Origin: Adineta steineri
Taxonomy: Eukaryota; Rotifera; Eurotatoria; Adinetida; Adinetidae
Assembly: GCA_905250115.1 (NCBI GenBank)
Contig: CAJNOI010000029.1
Location: 682,001-746,000, forward strand
Reading direction: 5' to 3'
DNA length: 64,000 nucleotides
Below are positions 1 to 13,190 of this stretch, in pieces. A program made the translations under genes and the position numbers. Positions within the stretch are counted from its first letter, which is position 1. Every line of letters starts with the position of its first letter. The notes below the pieces were generated by a model that saw nothing but the letters and a program-made list of their open reading frames with translations, did no database searches and was not told where the DNA came from.

Positions 1-411
1 CAGTAATAATGGACATTTCTGTTTATTATTATTGGAATTAGTTGATATAGATAATTCGTTTTTCTTATTCATATTATTTATTATTGGTAAATGAGTCGAT
101 GAAGACGAAAGATTTGTTGTTGAACATGGTAATCGATTTGTTATTGAATTATGAACTAGACAGAATAAATACAGATTCGAATATGAATTATTTTTTATTT
201 TTAACATACCGGTTGAACATGAAATAGAAGAATTGAAAGATTTCTTTTGTTTATTATTCTGAAAGTTCGATAACGAACTCTTCTCTCGCATAATATTCGA
301 TTGTGATGCCACAGTAGACCATCGAAATTCAATTTTCGATCCTTTCGATGGTTCTTTCATACTTACGAAAGGTTTTACATCTGATTTTCGTTGTATCGAT
401 AGACGTGACAT
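1..411 (-). CDS. Partial Ser/Asn-rich protein, N-terminal part, unrecognised
   Basis: On the minus strand an ATG at 411 opens a reading frame that stays open to the left edge of the window, so the gene is cut by the edge. The protein begins MSRLSIQRKSDVKPFVSMKE and is rich in Ser, Asn, Lys and Thr, with no domain I recognise. A 54-base stretch inside it (roughly 166-219) has a GT start and a CTAG end and is a multiple of three, so it could be a short intron or be retained without breaking the frame. A good donor-like sequence (GAG|GTAAGT) lies just upstream of the ATG, so the ATG could lie inside a transcribed unit with an upstream exon. That more than 130 codons stay open in such AT-rich DNA is the main reason to believe it is coding. 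Function unknown. Confidence 0.5.
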   Translation of the reverse strand, partial: MSRLSIQRKSDVKPFVSMKEPSKGSKIEFRWSTVASQSNIMREKSSLSNFQNNKQKKSFNSSISCSTGMLKIKNNSYSNLYLFCLVHNSITNRLPCSTTNLSSSSTHLPIINNMNKKNELSISTNSNNNKQKCPLLL

Positions 412-772
412 TATTTTAAAAATAACTTACCTCAATAAAAAGAAATCTAACAATAAATGTCATGTATATACGCATTTTATTTACACCCTTAAATGTATAA
501 AAGTCGATTTAATGTTCTTTTTCTTCTTCTCGACAATAATAAAAAAAACCTACTTGAATTATTAACGCCTCTTGAGCAAACAACAGGTAAGTTTAATTTG
601 AATGATTTGTGATAAATACAAAACATCAATAAAGTTAACGTTTTTTTTTTCCAAATCTTATTTTATATTCTTGAAATACTAACTATTTTTATTCGCTTTT
701 CTTTATCTGTACAAAAAAGAACAAATAACAAAATGAAACACACGAACACACGCAGACACATATTGATAAAAA
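412..772. other. Intergenic spacer between the left-edge gene and the glutamate receptor
   Basis: AT-rich spacer downstream of the receptor stop codon and upstream of the left-edge gene, both on the minus strand. It must hold the 3' UTR of the receptor. I see no gene or repeat in it. Confidence 0.6.
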
Positions 773-3700
773 TCACAATCGAGAAACACGTGGTAAAGGA
801 CGAAGATTTGCTGCTGCTGCTGATGATGTTGAACCCGATGATATATCGGCAGTATGTGGATCATCATCTTCATAATGAGGAATTTGTAAACTACTTTGAG
901 GCGATAGATCTAGAAAAACAAAGGAAATTTCATATATGTTTTTTTAAATATTTATTATTTACCTGCATGTTTAGGAAAACGAACTACTTGAGATCGTACA
1001 TGATTTGTTGGTTGTTGTGGCGATTGTTGTTGTTCTTGTTGTTCAACTAATACAAGTGGAACATCTTTTCGTTGTGGTGATGTTGACAAATGACGATGTT
1101 TTCGAGTTACATGAGTATCATTAAAATATTTTTTACGACGTGTATCAAGATAACTTGTTCGTTCGGCAGCAAGCATAAGTAATGTATTAAATTTATCAGA
1201 ATCTGATGTTCGTTCGACAGTTGTACGACGTTTAGAATTTTGTGAAGTATTTGGACAATTATCCGATGTTGCTGATAATGAACGTCTACTATGTATATGA
1301 GGAAGTAATTGATTTTGTGGAGGTATTTCATTTAATTCAACATCGTCATTCTCAATTGTACATTGAGAACATCGACGAGCAACAAGTGCTTTACGATTTG
1401 AAGCACCACATTGAATAGAAAATCGAAGTTCTTTCATTAGTTCCCACCAAACAGATTGCTAAAAATAAAATACATACATCTCAATTGAGAGTCTTAGTTT
1501 TGAGCTTAATCAATTTGGATTCTATGTCAGTTTGGTTACTATTAGATTAACACATCATTCATCTATGTCGGATCAATAAATATACTGTCAACATCAAGGT
1601 TAATAGATAGATCACACGAGATTCAATCGGATTTGTTCTTCGGAAATTTTAAACACACAAAAAGAGTTGCTGAATATAGAAAATACCTCGCTCGATTTCA
1701 TTAAATTCATCCGATGTAAATTCTACTTCCGACCATATTGACTTTATAATTATTTTATTTATTGAATGTCATCGATTTCTGTTTGAATGAGATCATTTAA
1801 AACTAGATTTTGTTCTAATATATAACGTGACTTATTAGAGAATTTCTCGAGAATCTTGGGTACTTCCGTTCCTATACAATATTTTCCACATAGCTTCAAT
1901 CTCGTGATTAACGCTAAATCAATTTTTGCATATTTCCAATGACAAAATAGAACAATATAAATCAAGTTATTATTAATATTTTTTAGTCTATGTTTATTCT
2001 ATAAAGAATGTTAATAAGATTATCATGACGTGATCATTAGTACCTAGTTTTCACGCACGACAAACAAGAATAAGAATAGACACACACACACACACACATA
2101 CATATATAAACTAACGGAAAGAATTATCGATAATTGGATTGTTAATCTCGTACGTTTTTTATTCTTTGTTTTACATATAAGCTAATAAGCATTTCCTTCA
2201 AATCAATAATATTCAGATTATCCAACTCAAGACAAAAAAAAACACTTGGAAATAACTATCTCATAAGCTCATGTTTTATTTTGTATATTATATTAACTTA
2301 CTCGTCGATTTGCATGATTTTTACGTGCATGCCATAAAAATTCTAGGATAGCAACTAATAACGAAAGAAAAACACCGCCTAAAAATAAATAAATTAATAT
2401 AGAAAGTTTTTATTAATTTCAAACGAGATTTTTACCAAGCAGCACCACAAAGATTCCACCAACATTCGTTAAACCCAATGGATTTGCTTTGGAATCTTTT
2501 TTTTCTGATGAACATGTTCCTTTACCTTTCCACCATTTATTATAGGATTTTTGAATCTTTAAAAAATAAAACATTAATGTATTTTTTTTTAAAAACTATT
2601 TAACGTACAATTCCTTTTTCCTGTAAATCAAGAATTATTTCAGAAAAACGTTCACGATATGGGCTTCCTATAATAAAAATATTAAAAAAAAGCTTTTCTT
2701 CTCATAAAAATATTTTTACCTTCTGGTAAACCAATTCCATAACCTTTATTATCAAGTAATCCACCAATTTGCGTTAAATTACATTCACGTTGTACTGTAT
2801 ATTCAATTGATGTTGATTCCATAAGAAATGCATATGATTCAGCTTTAACACGTTCAATACCATCATGAGTTTTTTTAACAAATACATCCGGATTATTTTG
2901 CATATGTTTCCACATAGTTTGATAAGTTGGAATGCTCGATTCCTTAGAGAAAATACAAAAAAAATAAGAAAAATAATAATAAAAAAATATACTCGAAAAA
3001 ATTGTTCGGTGGAACCACTTTGAACAAGTCCATATTTAATTTTAGTTTGTTTAGCTAAATCTTCGGCACTTTCGATTGGATTAACAAGTTTTTCAACAGT
3101 TAAAAAAGCAGCTAAAAAGGATTTATTAGTTGATAAAGGAAATAATTCATTAAGAAATATTTTGTTATACCTAAATTAGCAGTGTAAGATGAGATAAGAA
3201 TTAATGTAAAAAACCACCATATACCAGATACAAGACGAGTTGATATAGCCGAAGGACTAACATCGGAACCTTGAAAAGAAAGTTATTTATAGAATTCTAT
3301 CGTTGATATGATTCAGGAAGAAGAAAAAATTATAAATGAATAATGTGAGGAAATGACTTAATGTTTATTTAAATATTACCCACAGATATACATATATATA
3401 TATATTTAAATATAAAAAGAAAGAGAAATTTTTCTTTATTCATCAAAGATTTTAACCGAATAATAAGGGATAGATGGGAAAAAAATCTAAGAAATAATGT
3501 TTGAATCAATTACCGGTACAATACGATCGTGATTCAATTGAAATATAAAATAGATATTTTCTTAATTAAGAAGTGTTTTCTACTTGAGATCTTATGAAAT
3601 ATATAAATAATCGATTTTTAAATGGTGATATATTTTGTAAGTATTGTCTTTACATTTACGAGATGATAGTATCTAATTGCTGCTACTATCTATTACTCTA

Positions 3701-6700
3701 CGAGTTTTTGAAGATAAATATATATATATATATATATATGTTCTTATACTTGAAATGTTTTTTTCTACAACGTAATATCTAAAGAGACGGTATGTTCCAT
3801 TATTTATTTCCTGTAGATTAAATTTAGCAGAATAGGTCTTATTCATACAAATACCATTCTATATTAATAAGTCATTTTATTACATTGAATGCATTCAGCA
3901 ACAATTCGGATTTTTATTCAACCATAAATTTCAACGAGTAGAAAATGTCAGTTATGAAATATCATAAAAGAACCTGCTTGATCCATCAACTTTATTTAAT
4001 GAAGTAAAAATAATTCTAATTAATAAGAAAACTCTATAAAAGCAATATTATTTTTTATATTTATTCTAGGCCAATAAGAATTTCATTCTCTGTGTATTTA
4101 CAAGAAAAATATTCTTATCTCTTTCTTTCTTTTTCTTCTCTCGTAATAAAAGAATCATATATCATTGAGAAGAAATATGCCTCTAGGCAAAAGAGTAACA
4201 CCCTTATATTAAAAAAAAACTACCTCAAAATTTTAATATATATATACGTAAAATTCTATCTATACCTTGTTGCATTAATGTTCCAATAGAAAACCATAAT
4301 GTATTACTAACTGTAAAACGATTTTCCAAAATATCATATTCAGTATCACATGGATAAGGATTACGCCATTCATCAGGTGAACATCGAGCAATTAATAATA
4401 GAATAAAACTAACAGTAAATACAGCAGCAAATGTATAAATCTATTAAACATAATTTTTAATAGAATTTCATATAAATTAATAATATTTACCCAAATTTCA
4501 AGTGAGAGTGGACTTAAAAAACTGAATAAACCTGGTTTTTCAGGTTTAGGTAATTTAAATAGAATGGCTATACCCAAACTAAGAAAGGGTTTAGTAAAAT
4601 CAATTTGTTTTTCTCTTGCATAATTTACTAAAAAACAAAAATTCGATTCAATTAAATTTTTTATAAATTTTTCTAATCATACTAGTTAAGGGTGCAACAG
4701 CTAAATCAGCTCGCTAAAAGCAAGAAAAATTTTTTTAAAAAAAAATAATGTGAATAAATTACTTTGTGTTTCACTTCTTCAACCATATCATCATAACGAG
4801 CTGTTGTAATAGGTTTAATTTTATAATGAAATTTAAGATTACGAGACAATTCTTCTAATAGATCAACACAAAATCCTTCAAAATCATTATTTGTATAATT
4901 TTGATAGAGTAAATCACTTATATTTTGACTATTTTTAAACATTACATAAGGAGCTTCCTGAATAAAAAAGAAAATATTTTATTTTTGTTCTATACGAATT
5001 GAATAACATACAACAATAGTTGTAACAATTAATGTAGAATTAAATAAACCGCCACGTGTAACTGATGTTAATGTAAAATTCGCACCTTTTGTACGTGACC
5101 ATGAACCAATCTACATCGAAGAAAAAAAACGTATTATTATTTATGAACTAATAGATTTTATGAGTTCATTTTTTTCAATTATGTAAATGTAAATGATATT
5201 AGATTCTCTATACTAAATTTCGTTGCGTGACACTTTTTACAATAAAATCTATTATATGTTTTGTTTTTATTCATCGAAATTGATTGCATGCTAAAAAACA
5301 TCATTGCGGATAAATAATGTTTGACAAGCTGCTTGACATCTGCTTATACGCAAAATTACATATTCTATAAATAGTTAGACTAACCTATAGTAAATATTTA
5401 TCTGATCTTCTTATAAACTTATCCTGTATTGATAATAATCATAAGCAAAAAAGAAATAGGGATAGATTTCAACTTGATCGACTGTAATAAATCCTTACTT
5501 AATCTACTCATCTCATCTCATATATATGAAATTGATTAGATTAGTCAAAAATAAATCTGATTACTTTTGATATGCCAGTTTCCGATAGATGAACAACATC
5601 GAGTTCGAATCCTGTGCGTTCTCCATTTGATGTAAATTGTATTTTACCAGTAATTCCATCAAAAGAAATCTATTAAAGAAAAAAAATATATGAATATTCT
5701 CTCTCTTTTTTTTTGTGAATAAATAATACTTGATTAAATTTTGAATGAAGTTCAATTCCTAATGACCATCCACGACCATCAGTACATGAAATATTCGGTC
5801 GTATTAAATCTACACCAAGTTGTAATTGTGATGCAATTAATTTATCATAAGCATATGCAAATGCAAGTACAGCATCAGCCCATAATGCAACTGAAGTCTA
5901 AATTTTTTCATCATAGATTAAAATTTAAAGTTTTTTTTCTCAAAATAATTTACTGTAAATAAACGACGATTAGTTTCATTATTTGGCATTGTTTTAAAAG
6001 CAAAAAATGATTCCATTGCCATTTGTACACGTGCATCACGACGATTAAATAATCGATATGCTGTTAAATTAACAAAATTATATCTATAATCTTCTAAATC
6101 ATATGTATCAACATTCTAAAATATTTAAAAAATTATAAATATATATATATTTCTTTCGTTGATATATATATATATACCAATGTTGTTAATACAAAATGAT
6201 AATGTGCATTGATCATTCCCATTTGTAAAGCCATTTTTAATACCGTACGAGTATTTAAATCATTTAAATCTAATATGATATTATTGATACCACGTCCAAT
6301 AGCATCATTAAGTACGCTACGATCTTTATAATGTGTAAATTGACGTACAAGGATATCAGTTTGATTGACACCTGGATCATTGAGCAATTTTTGTAGACGT
6401 GTCAAACCTTATCATATATAAATGAAGATAAATCATATGTGTTAATTAGTTATATCATCTTTTACCTGAATCCATATCATATATAATAAGAAATTTAGTC
6501 CATTTTAATTTATGTGTTAAATTATGAAAAGCAACATTAAGATCTTGATTGGACGGATATAAATTAATAGACATACGATCACGTCTTGGCGTATGGTCAA
6601 TATCATCATTAGGTTCGTCATCAGCATTTTCTGCATCATAGCATGATGAACATACATTTATGAAGGGTATATCAACATGATAACATATTGAATGAACAAG

Positions 6701-7178
6701 TGTTGCTAATTCAGGATAAGGTGGACCAAATATACCTTGTACACGACGTTGATGTACAAGAGTACAGACTAAAACAAAATGAAATAAAAAATAGAAAATT
6801 TTAATTAATATTTTGCTATTACCATCATGAACAGTTTGTACAGCTGATTCAGCAGCAATTAAACTTAATGTTTCTTCTTTAATACGTATTTTAAATGACA
6901 AATTATGTGCTTCTTTTGCCAAACGATTATAATGAAAAATAGCATATTTAAATATATTTTCCATACTTTGAGTTTCTGTTCCTTCGTCTCTATCAGTAAA
7001 AACACCACCTGGAAAACAAAATAAAAAATCATTAATCAAATTGATTTTTTTTTCAATTAGTATATCAATTACCAATAGTGATGTCAAATGTTTGAGTACG
7101 TAATTGTTGTTGACCACCAACAGCAGTTGTTATAATAATGAGTAAATCCCACAGATAAACAACAATAAGAATAAGCAT
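773..7178 (-). CDS. Kainate-type ionotropic glutamate receptor subunit (20 exons, about 1075 aa)
   Basis: Glutamate-gated cation channel of the plasma membrane. Exons from the ATG: 7073-7178, 6823-7008, 6466-6768, 6178-6407, 5954-6115, 5730-5897, 5565-5669, 5012-5110, 4763-4957, 4683-4713, 4491-4627, 4266-4440, 3171-3269, 2993-3111, 2720-2942, 2609-2667, 2436-2556, 2302-2378, 963-1458, 773-909. All join in frame and sum to 1075 residues. Order: signal peptide, amino-terminal LIVBP-like domain, S1 with [18 protein letters not shown]1, pore loop [17 protein letters not shown]3 with the [13 protein letters not shown] gate motif, S2 with GST and AFLMEST, TM4 [20 protein letters not shown], and a Ser/Gln-rich tail. 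The S1 Arg and S2 Glu that hold glutamate are present. S2 and TM4 resemble GluK1-3 ([18 protein letters not shown]) more than AMPA or NMDA receptors. The Q/R site is genomically Gln. The intron between 3269 and 4266 is unusually long for this gene. Confidence 0.95.
2081..2098. repeat. (CA)9 microsatellite
   Basis: Nine CA units in the 843-base intron between the TM4 exon and the C-terminal exon of the glutamate receptor. Confidence 0.95.
3718..3739. repeat. (AT)11 microsatellite
   Basis: Simple AT repeat in the roughly 1 kb intron of the glutamate receptor between the pore exon and the TM3 exon. Nothing else is recognisable in that intron. Confidence 0.95.
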
Positions 7179-10128
7179 TTTTCTGCATCACTTCCTGTAC
7201 GTGAGTAGTTTTTTACTATTGAACATCGATTATTTCATACACAACCACCAAGGATAATTATTATCCACTTATTTTCTTATTTATCTAGGCTAATAATTAG
7301 TTATCAATAGATTTAATTAAGCAAAATAAAACTATTTACTTACCTAGTCTCATTTTATCTTATTTAAAAAAACACAAAAAGAAGGATTCTTTTAAGTCAA
7401 CACTGTTTTACAATAATTATTATCTAAAAGAGAAGAAGAAGAAGAAAAAGAAAACCTACTTGTCAATGTTTTAGTTATCTATTACGAGAAGAAATCTATT
7501 TGATCGTTCGTTCGTTCTTTTTCCTGTCATTCCAAGTGGGTATCATCAAGGATTTGTTGATGATCACACACAAAATATGAGAAGAAAGAGATGCAAAAGG
7601 GATATATGATAATGCTTGTCAAAGAGGGGGAGGCGTCATACTTTGTTAGATTAAATCAATCGTTTTAGTTAAAGTTCATATTGTTAGTAATCCTAATCGG
7701 TCTATTCATCTTTCTCTTTTTCTAACACATACATCATTCTAATTGCAAAAAAGAACAAGAATATGGAAATGTTTGCTTTTCTCAACATTCGTCCTTGTTG
7801 TATTCTTATCATAGACGGAGATTTAGTGCATACTACTCTCTTGCTCGTTTCTCGCTTCGCACATTCAACAGACTCATCAATGCTCGCCTTTACTCGCGTG
7901 CTACATCGAAGATGTGGAGAATACCCACTCAGAAGATTTCTCATTTTGTTGTTTCTCATGCTTGTCAGTCGTCTCATTTCACAGAACAAGAAAAGAAAAG
8001 AAAAGAAAGAAAGAAAGAATAAAAGAAAAGGAAAAAATAATATTAAGAAAGAGAAAAAGAAATAAAAATGACGACAAACGACAGGACGATTTTTTTAGCT
8101 ACCCCAAGAATAAGAGATTGTCGTCTGACACTAATGATGATGACGAGGTTACTACTGCTTCTATTGACTACTGTTAGCTGAAGAGACTCTATAGGGAGCC
8201 TACAATAGCAACAACCATGTTGCTCTATATTTACCCACTGCTGAGAATATGTCCAAATCAAAATTGTCCATCAAAAACTCATATATATATTTTGAAGAAA
8301 AATTGTGTTGATACTAATAATAACTTTCTCAGATATTCAATTAATGACATGACAAAATTATTTTTCAAGATTTTACTCATTCTCAAAAAAGACCTTTACG
8401 TTGTAATAAATAATAAGATCAGTGTACTTCCTTCCTCATGAATCCCGACAATAAATATAGCATCAAAATAGCATACCATGTCTTCAGATAATTAGATAGC
8501 AATTTTCATTTTGTTTAGGTTTTTATAGATATTAATTTATACACAGTTTTCATTTGAAACTTTGAGCATTTAACAGATACTTTAAAAAGAGTCATTCATA
8601 TTTTTTATATCATCTAACGTCCGGTTACTTGATGTGAAATTGGATGAGTATATGAAAGTAATCAACTACAAAAAAAATTACTAAGTTTCCTTTTGAATTC
8701 ATAAGAATCGTTGAGCTATATTATCACAAACAGATCAATTTAGATGAAGCCATGTAAAGAGAAAAGAGAGAAAAGAATTTAGAGAAACTCAAGATCTTTG
8801 TTCTTTTTCTTCGTCAAGTGACTTTCAAACTATGATTGATTTATTTGATTAAAGCACGAAAGAATAGACTATGCCTTGTTGGTCGACTAAAAGATAGATA
8901 ATCAATCAGATGATATGATCAATCATCTCTAGCTTCAAGGCTTTTCTTCAAGACAACCAATCATTCATATGCATATATTTACATACACAATCGAAGCAAT
9001 AATGAACATACAAGAGAAAGTTTTGACAATATATTGTGTATTATATTATCGCAAACTATGTAGGGCATATAAACATACACTGACTAAAAATATCTATAAC
9101 TATATATCTATATCTATATATATATATGCAACGAGTTACATTATTGTTATAAGTAAGATAAAGCGATTAGCTATGTGCATGAAAGAAGTATATTCAAATA
9201 TCGGTGCTCGAGGGAGTGTGCAATAACAGCCATACTAACGATAAAAAAAAAACTGACGACAAACGACCCCGATGAAGATCGAATGTCCTATATATTTCTG
9301 TTGATTGTCACTTGTAATACGAATGATATTCAATTTGATGAATGATGTCTCAACAACAATACAATCAAATACATAACTTGTTGTGCCTGCTTCGAGAAAG
9401 ATTAGACGACACTCAGATTGCACAACGTATACATATATATATATGCGTTTGCTTGCATCCATGCCATCGATCAGATCAACGCCAATCCTTGTATAGCATA
9501 TGAAAAAAAAAAAGAAGAACCTATTTCTTTCTTTACTTCTATACATTAGTATAATGTATAACGGTGTATGTCCACATGTATATTTAAACTGTCGTATATA
9601 CTTGCATGTTATTTTTTATTCCATTTCTTTTGGTGTTTGTTGAAATGTCAATTATTTCTTTATAATCAATTTCTTAACAAAAATGAATTCATTTTTTTCG
9701 ATTATGATAGTAGTGGTAAGATTATATAATCTCTTCTTTTCTTCATCTAATCGATGAAACTTCGAAGTGTTTCATACAATGAATCAGCTGGAACAAAATT
9801 TGTAATCTTGCACAGGAGAAAGAACAAGCAAAAGAAGAAGAAGAAGAAAAAAAAGAAGAAAATGTGCACAAAAGAAAAATGAATGACCTTTTTTTTTTCT
9901 TGCATTGCTTCGCTTCGCTTTGTACTTTCGTGTGGTATATGTGTGACATGTTGCCACTTGTTCTTTTCTTTTTTTTTCTAGATTTCTCTTCATCTTCTTC
10001 TCACTATAACATTTATTTCGACTACAACAGCTTCTCGTTTTACTATATAAGTAAGTGTGCGCAGTAGCGTTTAATGAGCTGCTCGTCTTCATCCTATCAG
10101 CAGCAGTCATATCGGTGAAGCTGTCTAT
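7179..10128. other. Intergenic region with divergent 5' flanks
   Basis: Lies between the start of the glutamate receptor (-) and the start of the Rap-like GTPase (+), so it should hold both promoters. It has purine-rich runs around 7980-8070 and pyrimidine/purine runs around 9810-9990. Several overlapping ORFs of 60-108 codons occur on both strands, but they are Lys/Arg- or Phe/Ser-rich by-products of those runs and resemble nothing. An AG after a pyrimidine tract near 10099 could be a splice acceptor for the 5' UTR of the GTPase. Confidence 0.5.
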
Positions 10129-10863
10129 ATGAAAGAGTATAAAGTCGTAGTACTCGGTCCAGGTGGTGTTGGAAAATCGGCGTTAACTGTACAATTTTGT
10201 CATTCAAAATTTGTTGAAAAATATGATCCAACGATAGAGGTAAGTAAATATTATTATAAAAACTTCACTTTACTTCGTTTTTGTTCGTTCTTCTCTTTCG
10301 AATGTTTAAAGTTCATTTGACTTACTTTTTTCTTCTTAGGATTTTTATCGAAAAGAAATTCAAGTCGATACTGAACCTGCTTATTTAGAAATACTTGATA
10401 CTGCTGGTTAGTTTAATCGTTTTTTTTTTCTGTTAGTAAATTATTTAATTAAAATATTTCATTAGGTACTGAACAATTTGCATCTATGCGTGATCTTTAT
10501 ATAAAAAATGGACGTGGTTTTCTTGTTATATTTAGTTTAACATCATGGCAATCATTTCTTGATGTTCGTCCAGTACGTGAACAAATTCTTCGTGTTAAAG
10601 GTACGGATAATGTACCAATATGTCTTGTTGGAAATAAATGTGATGCATCAATACAACGTCAAGTTACACCAAATGATGCACTTGAATTAGCACAATCATG
10701 GAATTGTCCATATATTGAAACATCAGCTAAATTAGCTATTAATGTTAATGATATATTTGCTGAAATTGTACGAGAAATTAATTCAAAAATTAAAATTAAA
10801 AAAATTAAAAAGAAAAAAAAGAAATATCGAAAATCATGTCTTAGTTGTTGTTCATCACCGTGA
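10129..10863 (+). CDS. Rap2-like Ras-family small GTPase (191 aa)
   Basis: GTP-binding molecular switch expected at membranes, where Rap proteins control adhesion and cytoskeleton. Exons are 10129-10239, 10340-10406 and 10466-10863, joined in frame. Seen: P-loop GPGGVGKS, effector region YDPTIEDFYRKEI, switch [26 protein letters not shown] and ETSAK. Thr rather than Gln after DTAG is the Rap signature, and DFYRKEI with [11 protein letters not shown] fits Rap2 better than Rap1. Odd points: Pro replaces Ser in the P-loop second position, there is a Lys/Ile-rich basic stretch before the tail, and the protein ends CLSCCSSP. The last four residues, CSSP, have a Cys in the CAAX position but lack aliphatic residues. 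Extra cysteines upstream could be palmitoylated, as in Rap2. The family call is firm; the Rap1 versus Rap2 assignment is less so. Confidence 0.93.
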
Positions 10864-13180
10864 TATTTATTTATATATTTATAAAAATAAAAAGAAAAGA
10901 AAGAAAAAAATTCTGTTTTTTTTTATCGTTTAATTAAATTTCTTTTCTATTCAATTGGAATCTATTGATTACGTCAATATGAATTATTTTAAGTTACTAT
11001 ATTCATATTTGATGAAACTTGAACAGATTAATAATATACACATGGAATATGAGACTTAATAAATCTCATGGGTATAATTAGAGTTTCGAATATAATTGTA
11101 AATAACACCTACATAATAATCATATATCGAACCAAAATAACAACTATTACAAAGGATCGCCTTCAATCTAACAAGAATTAATTCATAACTAAAGTTTTAA
11201 TAAGAAATGATTTTTATTATTTATAACATTGAATGAATAGATAGTTGCTGTAGAATCGAGTTTAAATTCATCAGAAATACTAAATAACTAGTCGGATCTT
11301 ATTGCTGTCAACGAATTACAGATAAACATAAGTATGTATACGATGGCTTATAAACGACGACACTATAGATTAGTAATAGGATATTTGATAACATATTTGG
11401 TGAAATCAAATCTGTTGGAAACGTAGCATGACATACAATTTCTATTAGCTAATTGAAAAATAACGCAAATATTATGTCTGAATCCATCTAACTGATTTCT
11501 TAATATACAGATCTATTGAGACAATTCAAAATATCATTGTATTATACGTTGTAAATTGACTGTAAGCATACATTTTAATTCATTGTATACTTTAATCAAA
11601 TGTCGTGCTTATATCATAATAATATTGAATGTTAGTCTTCGTATTGTAAATATTCAACATATATATTATTGATTGAACTGTTATAATACCGTTAAATACA
11701 TCTATTTGAAGTATCACATACGTTGGCATAATGCAATGTATTGATTATCAATTTGTTTACGTAATAAAACATATTGTGCCACATGGGAATTATAGAATTC
11801 ATTTCCTTGACAATTATCACTTAGCATTGTACTAGTCTCATTAGGGAGACATGTATCAATGATTCTATTCTAATGATAAACTAATAGGACGAATTTTAAA
11901 CCATGGGGATAATTTAGTTTCAAAAGAATTTTAATAATATGTTTTAATTAGCACAGTAATTTTCTAATAGTTACTTTATTTCAAATAAATATAAAATCAA
12001 TGTAATACATCATCTGAGTATGAATTTGTATTTTGGCCTTACTAGAATCTATTAAATAGTTTCCTAGAATTGCTGATGATGTATAATATATTTAGTTTTA
12101 AGTATCTTCTATTGGCTTCTTTAAGAACACTAGAGATAGATAATAAAAAAAAAGAAGGCACGATCGACGTACGTACTTAGAAATCATAGTCTAGAATGTT
12201 TTCAGACATCTTATTGCATTTAATTTAATATATTTTTTGTCATATATTGCAGAATCTAGTTAATAAGTTATTTCGGGTACAAAATCAAATATGTATAAAT
12301 ATTTCTTTTAACTGAGCTATTTTTGTATTATATACCAATGAAATATAATTGAAAAAAATATCGAAATTCTATGATTAACTTTATTTTTTATTTTTTTTAT
12401 ATTTATTAGAATTTTTTGTTATACATTTTAATTATAACAGAAGCATTTCATCTTATATACCTATTTTTATATATAACAGGTTACTTATACTTGAAAAATG
12501 AAGTGAAATATTTCTTTTATTTAAATAAGTTTATATATAGATATTCATAATTTACTTTTCTATAATTTTGCGTTGTTATAAAACAATATTTAACAGTTAA
12601 TGTTTTTGTATAAACTCATACAGATGAGTTATATGATGTTTTCTAGTATAATAATTATTACTCGATTAAAGCTATATAATTCATGTATATATTACAAAAT
12701 GATGAATCGTTTTTCGTCGACTCTATATATGTTTGATTGTCACAATGGGTGCAGTTATTTTTCGTACTTTGTCTTATAAATTTACTTTTATGATGATATT
12801 TCGTTTTTCGTTGTTAAGTTATATTTTGTTATAGTCATAAACTGTTTTTGAATAATAGCGAAGCAAGACTAAATTAAACAATTTTTTCTTAAATTTGACG
12901 TTGTATATTTGAAAATAGTTATTATTAGCAGTATTTATTTTCTAATTAATTACAAATGTAAAAGATATAGAGACTATTTTTCGGAATAGCATTAAACTAT
13001 CGATGTGTGGATATACGTGTTTTGTGCAAAATCACATCCACACCCTTTAATTCGATATAATTGAAAGTTTAAATTATTTATATCTGTTCATGTGGGATCT
13101 GGTCTAAGGTTATCGATACCAGTCATAAATCAAACCTAAAAAGTTAATATGCGTAAGAAATGCATATAATGCTTGTTTTG
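10864..13180. other. Long AT-rich intergenic stretch, no gene seen
   Basis: Apart from the presumed 3' UTR of the GTPase just after its stop, no ORF above chance length, no repeat with clear ends and no RNA gene was recognised. Confidence 0.6.
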
Positions 13181-13190
13181 AAATTACAGG

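Noticed and set aside
1759-1965. 68-codon minus-strand ORF in a glutamate-receptor intron
   Set aside because: It looks somewhat protein-like ([20 protein letters not shown]) but begins and ends within the intron, has no partner exon and no recognised homologue; too short to support.
773-7178. Potassium-selective bdelloid glutamate receptor of the AvGluR1 type
   Set aside because: The pore loop is the ordinary LMQQG of kainate/AMPA receptors and not a potassium-channel filter.
7702-8261. Cluster of overlapping ORFs of 72-100 codons on both strands
   Set aside because: They overlap each other in several frames, are dominated by Lys/Arg or Phe/Ser from purine/pyrimidine runs, have no plausible introns and resemble no family.
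9784-10110. 108-codon minus-strand ORF before the Rap-like gene
   Set aside because: It is a poly-Lys/Phe/Leu product of a purine-rich tract in the presumed promoter/5' UTR.
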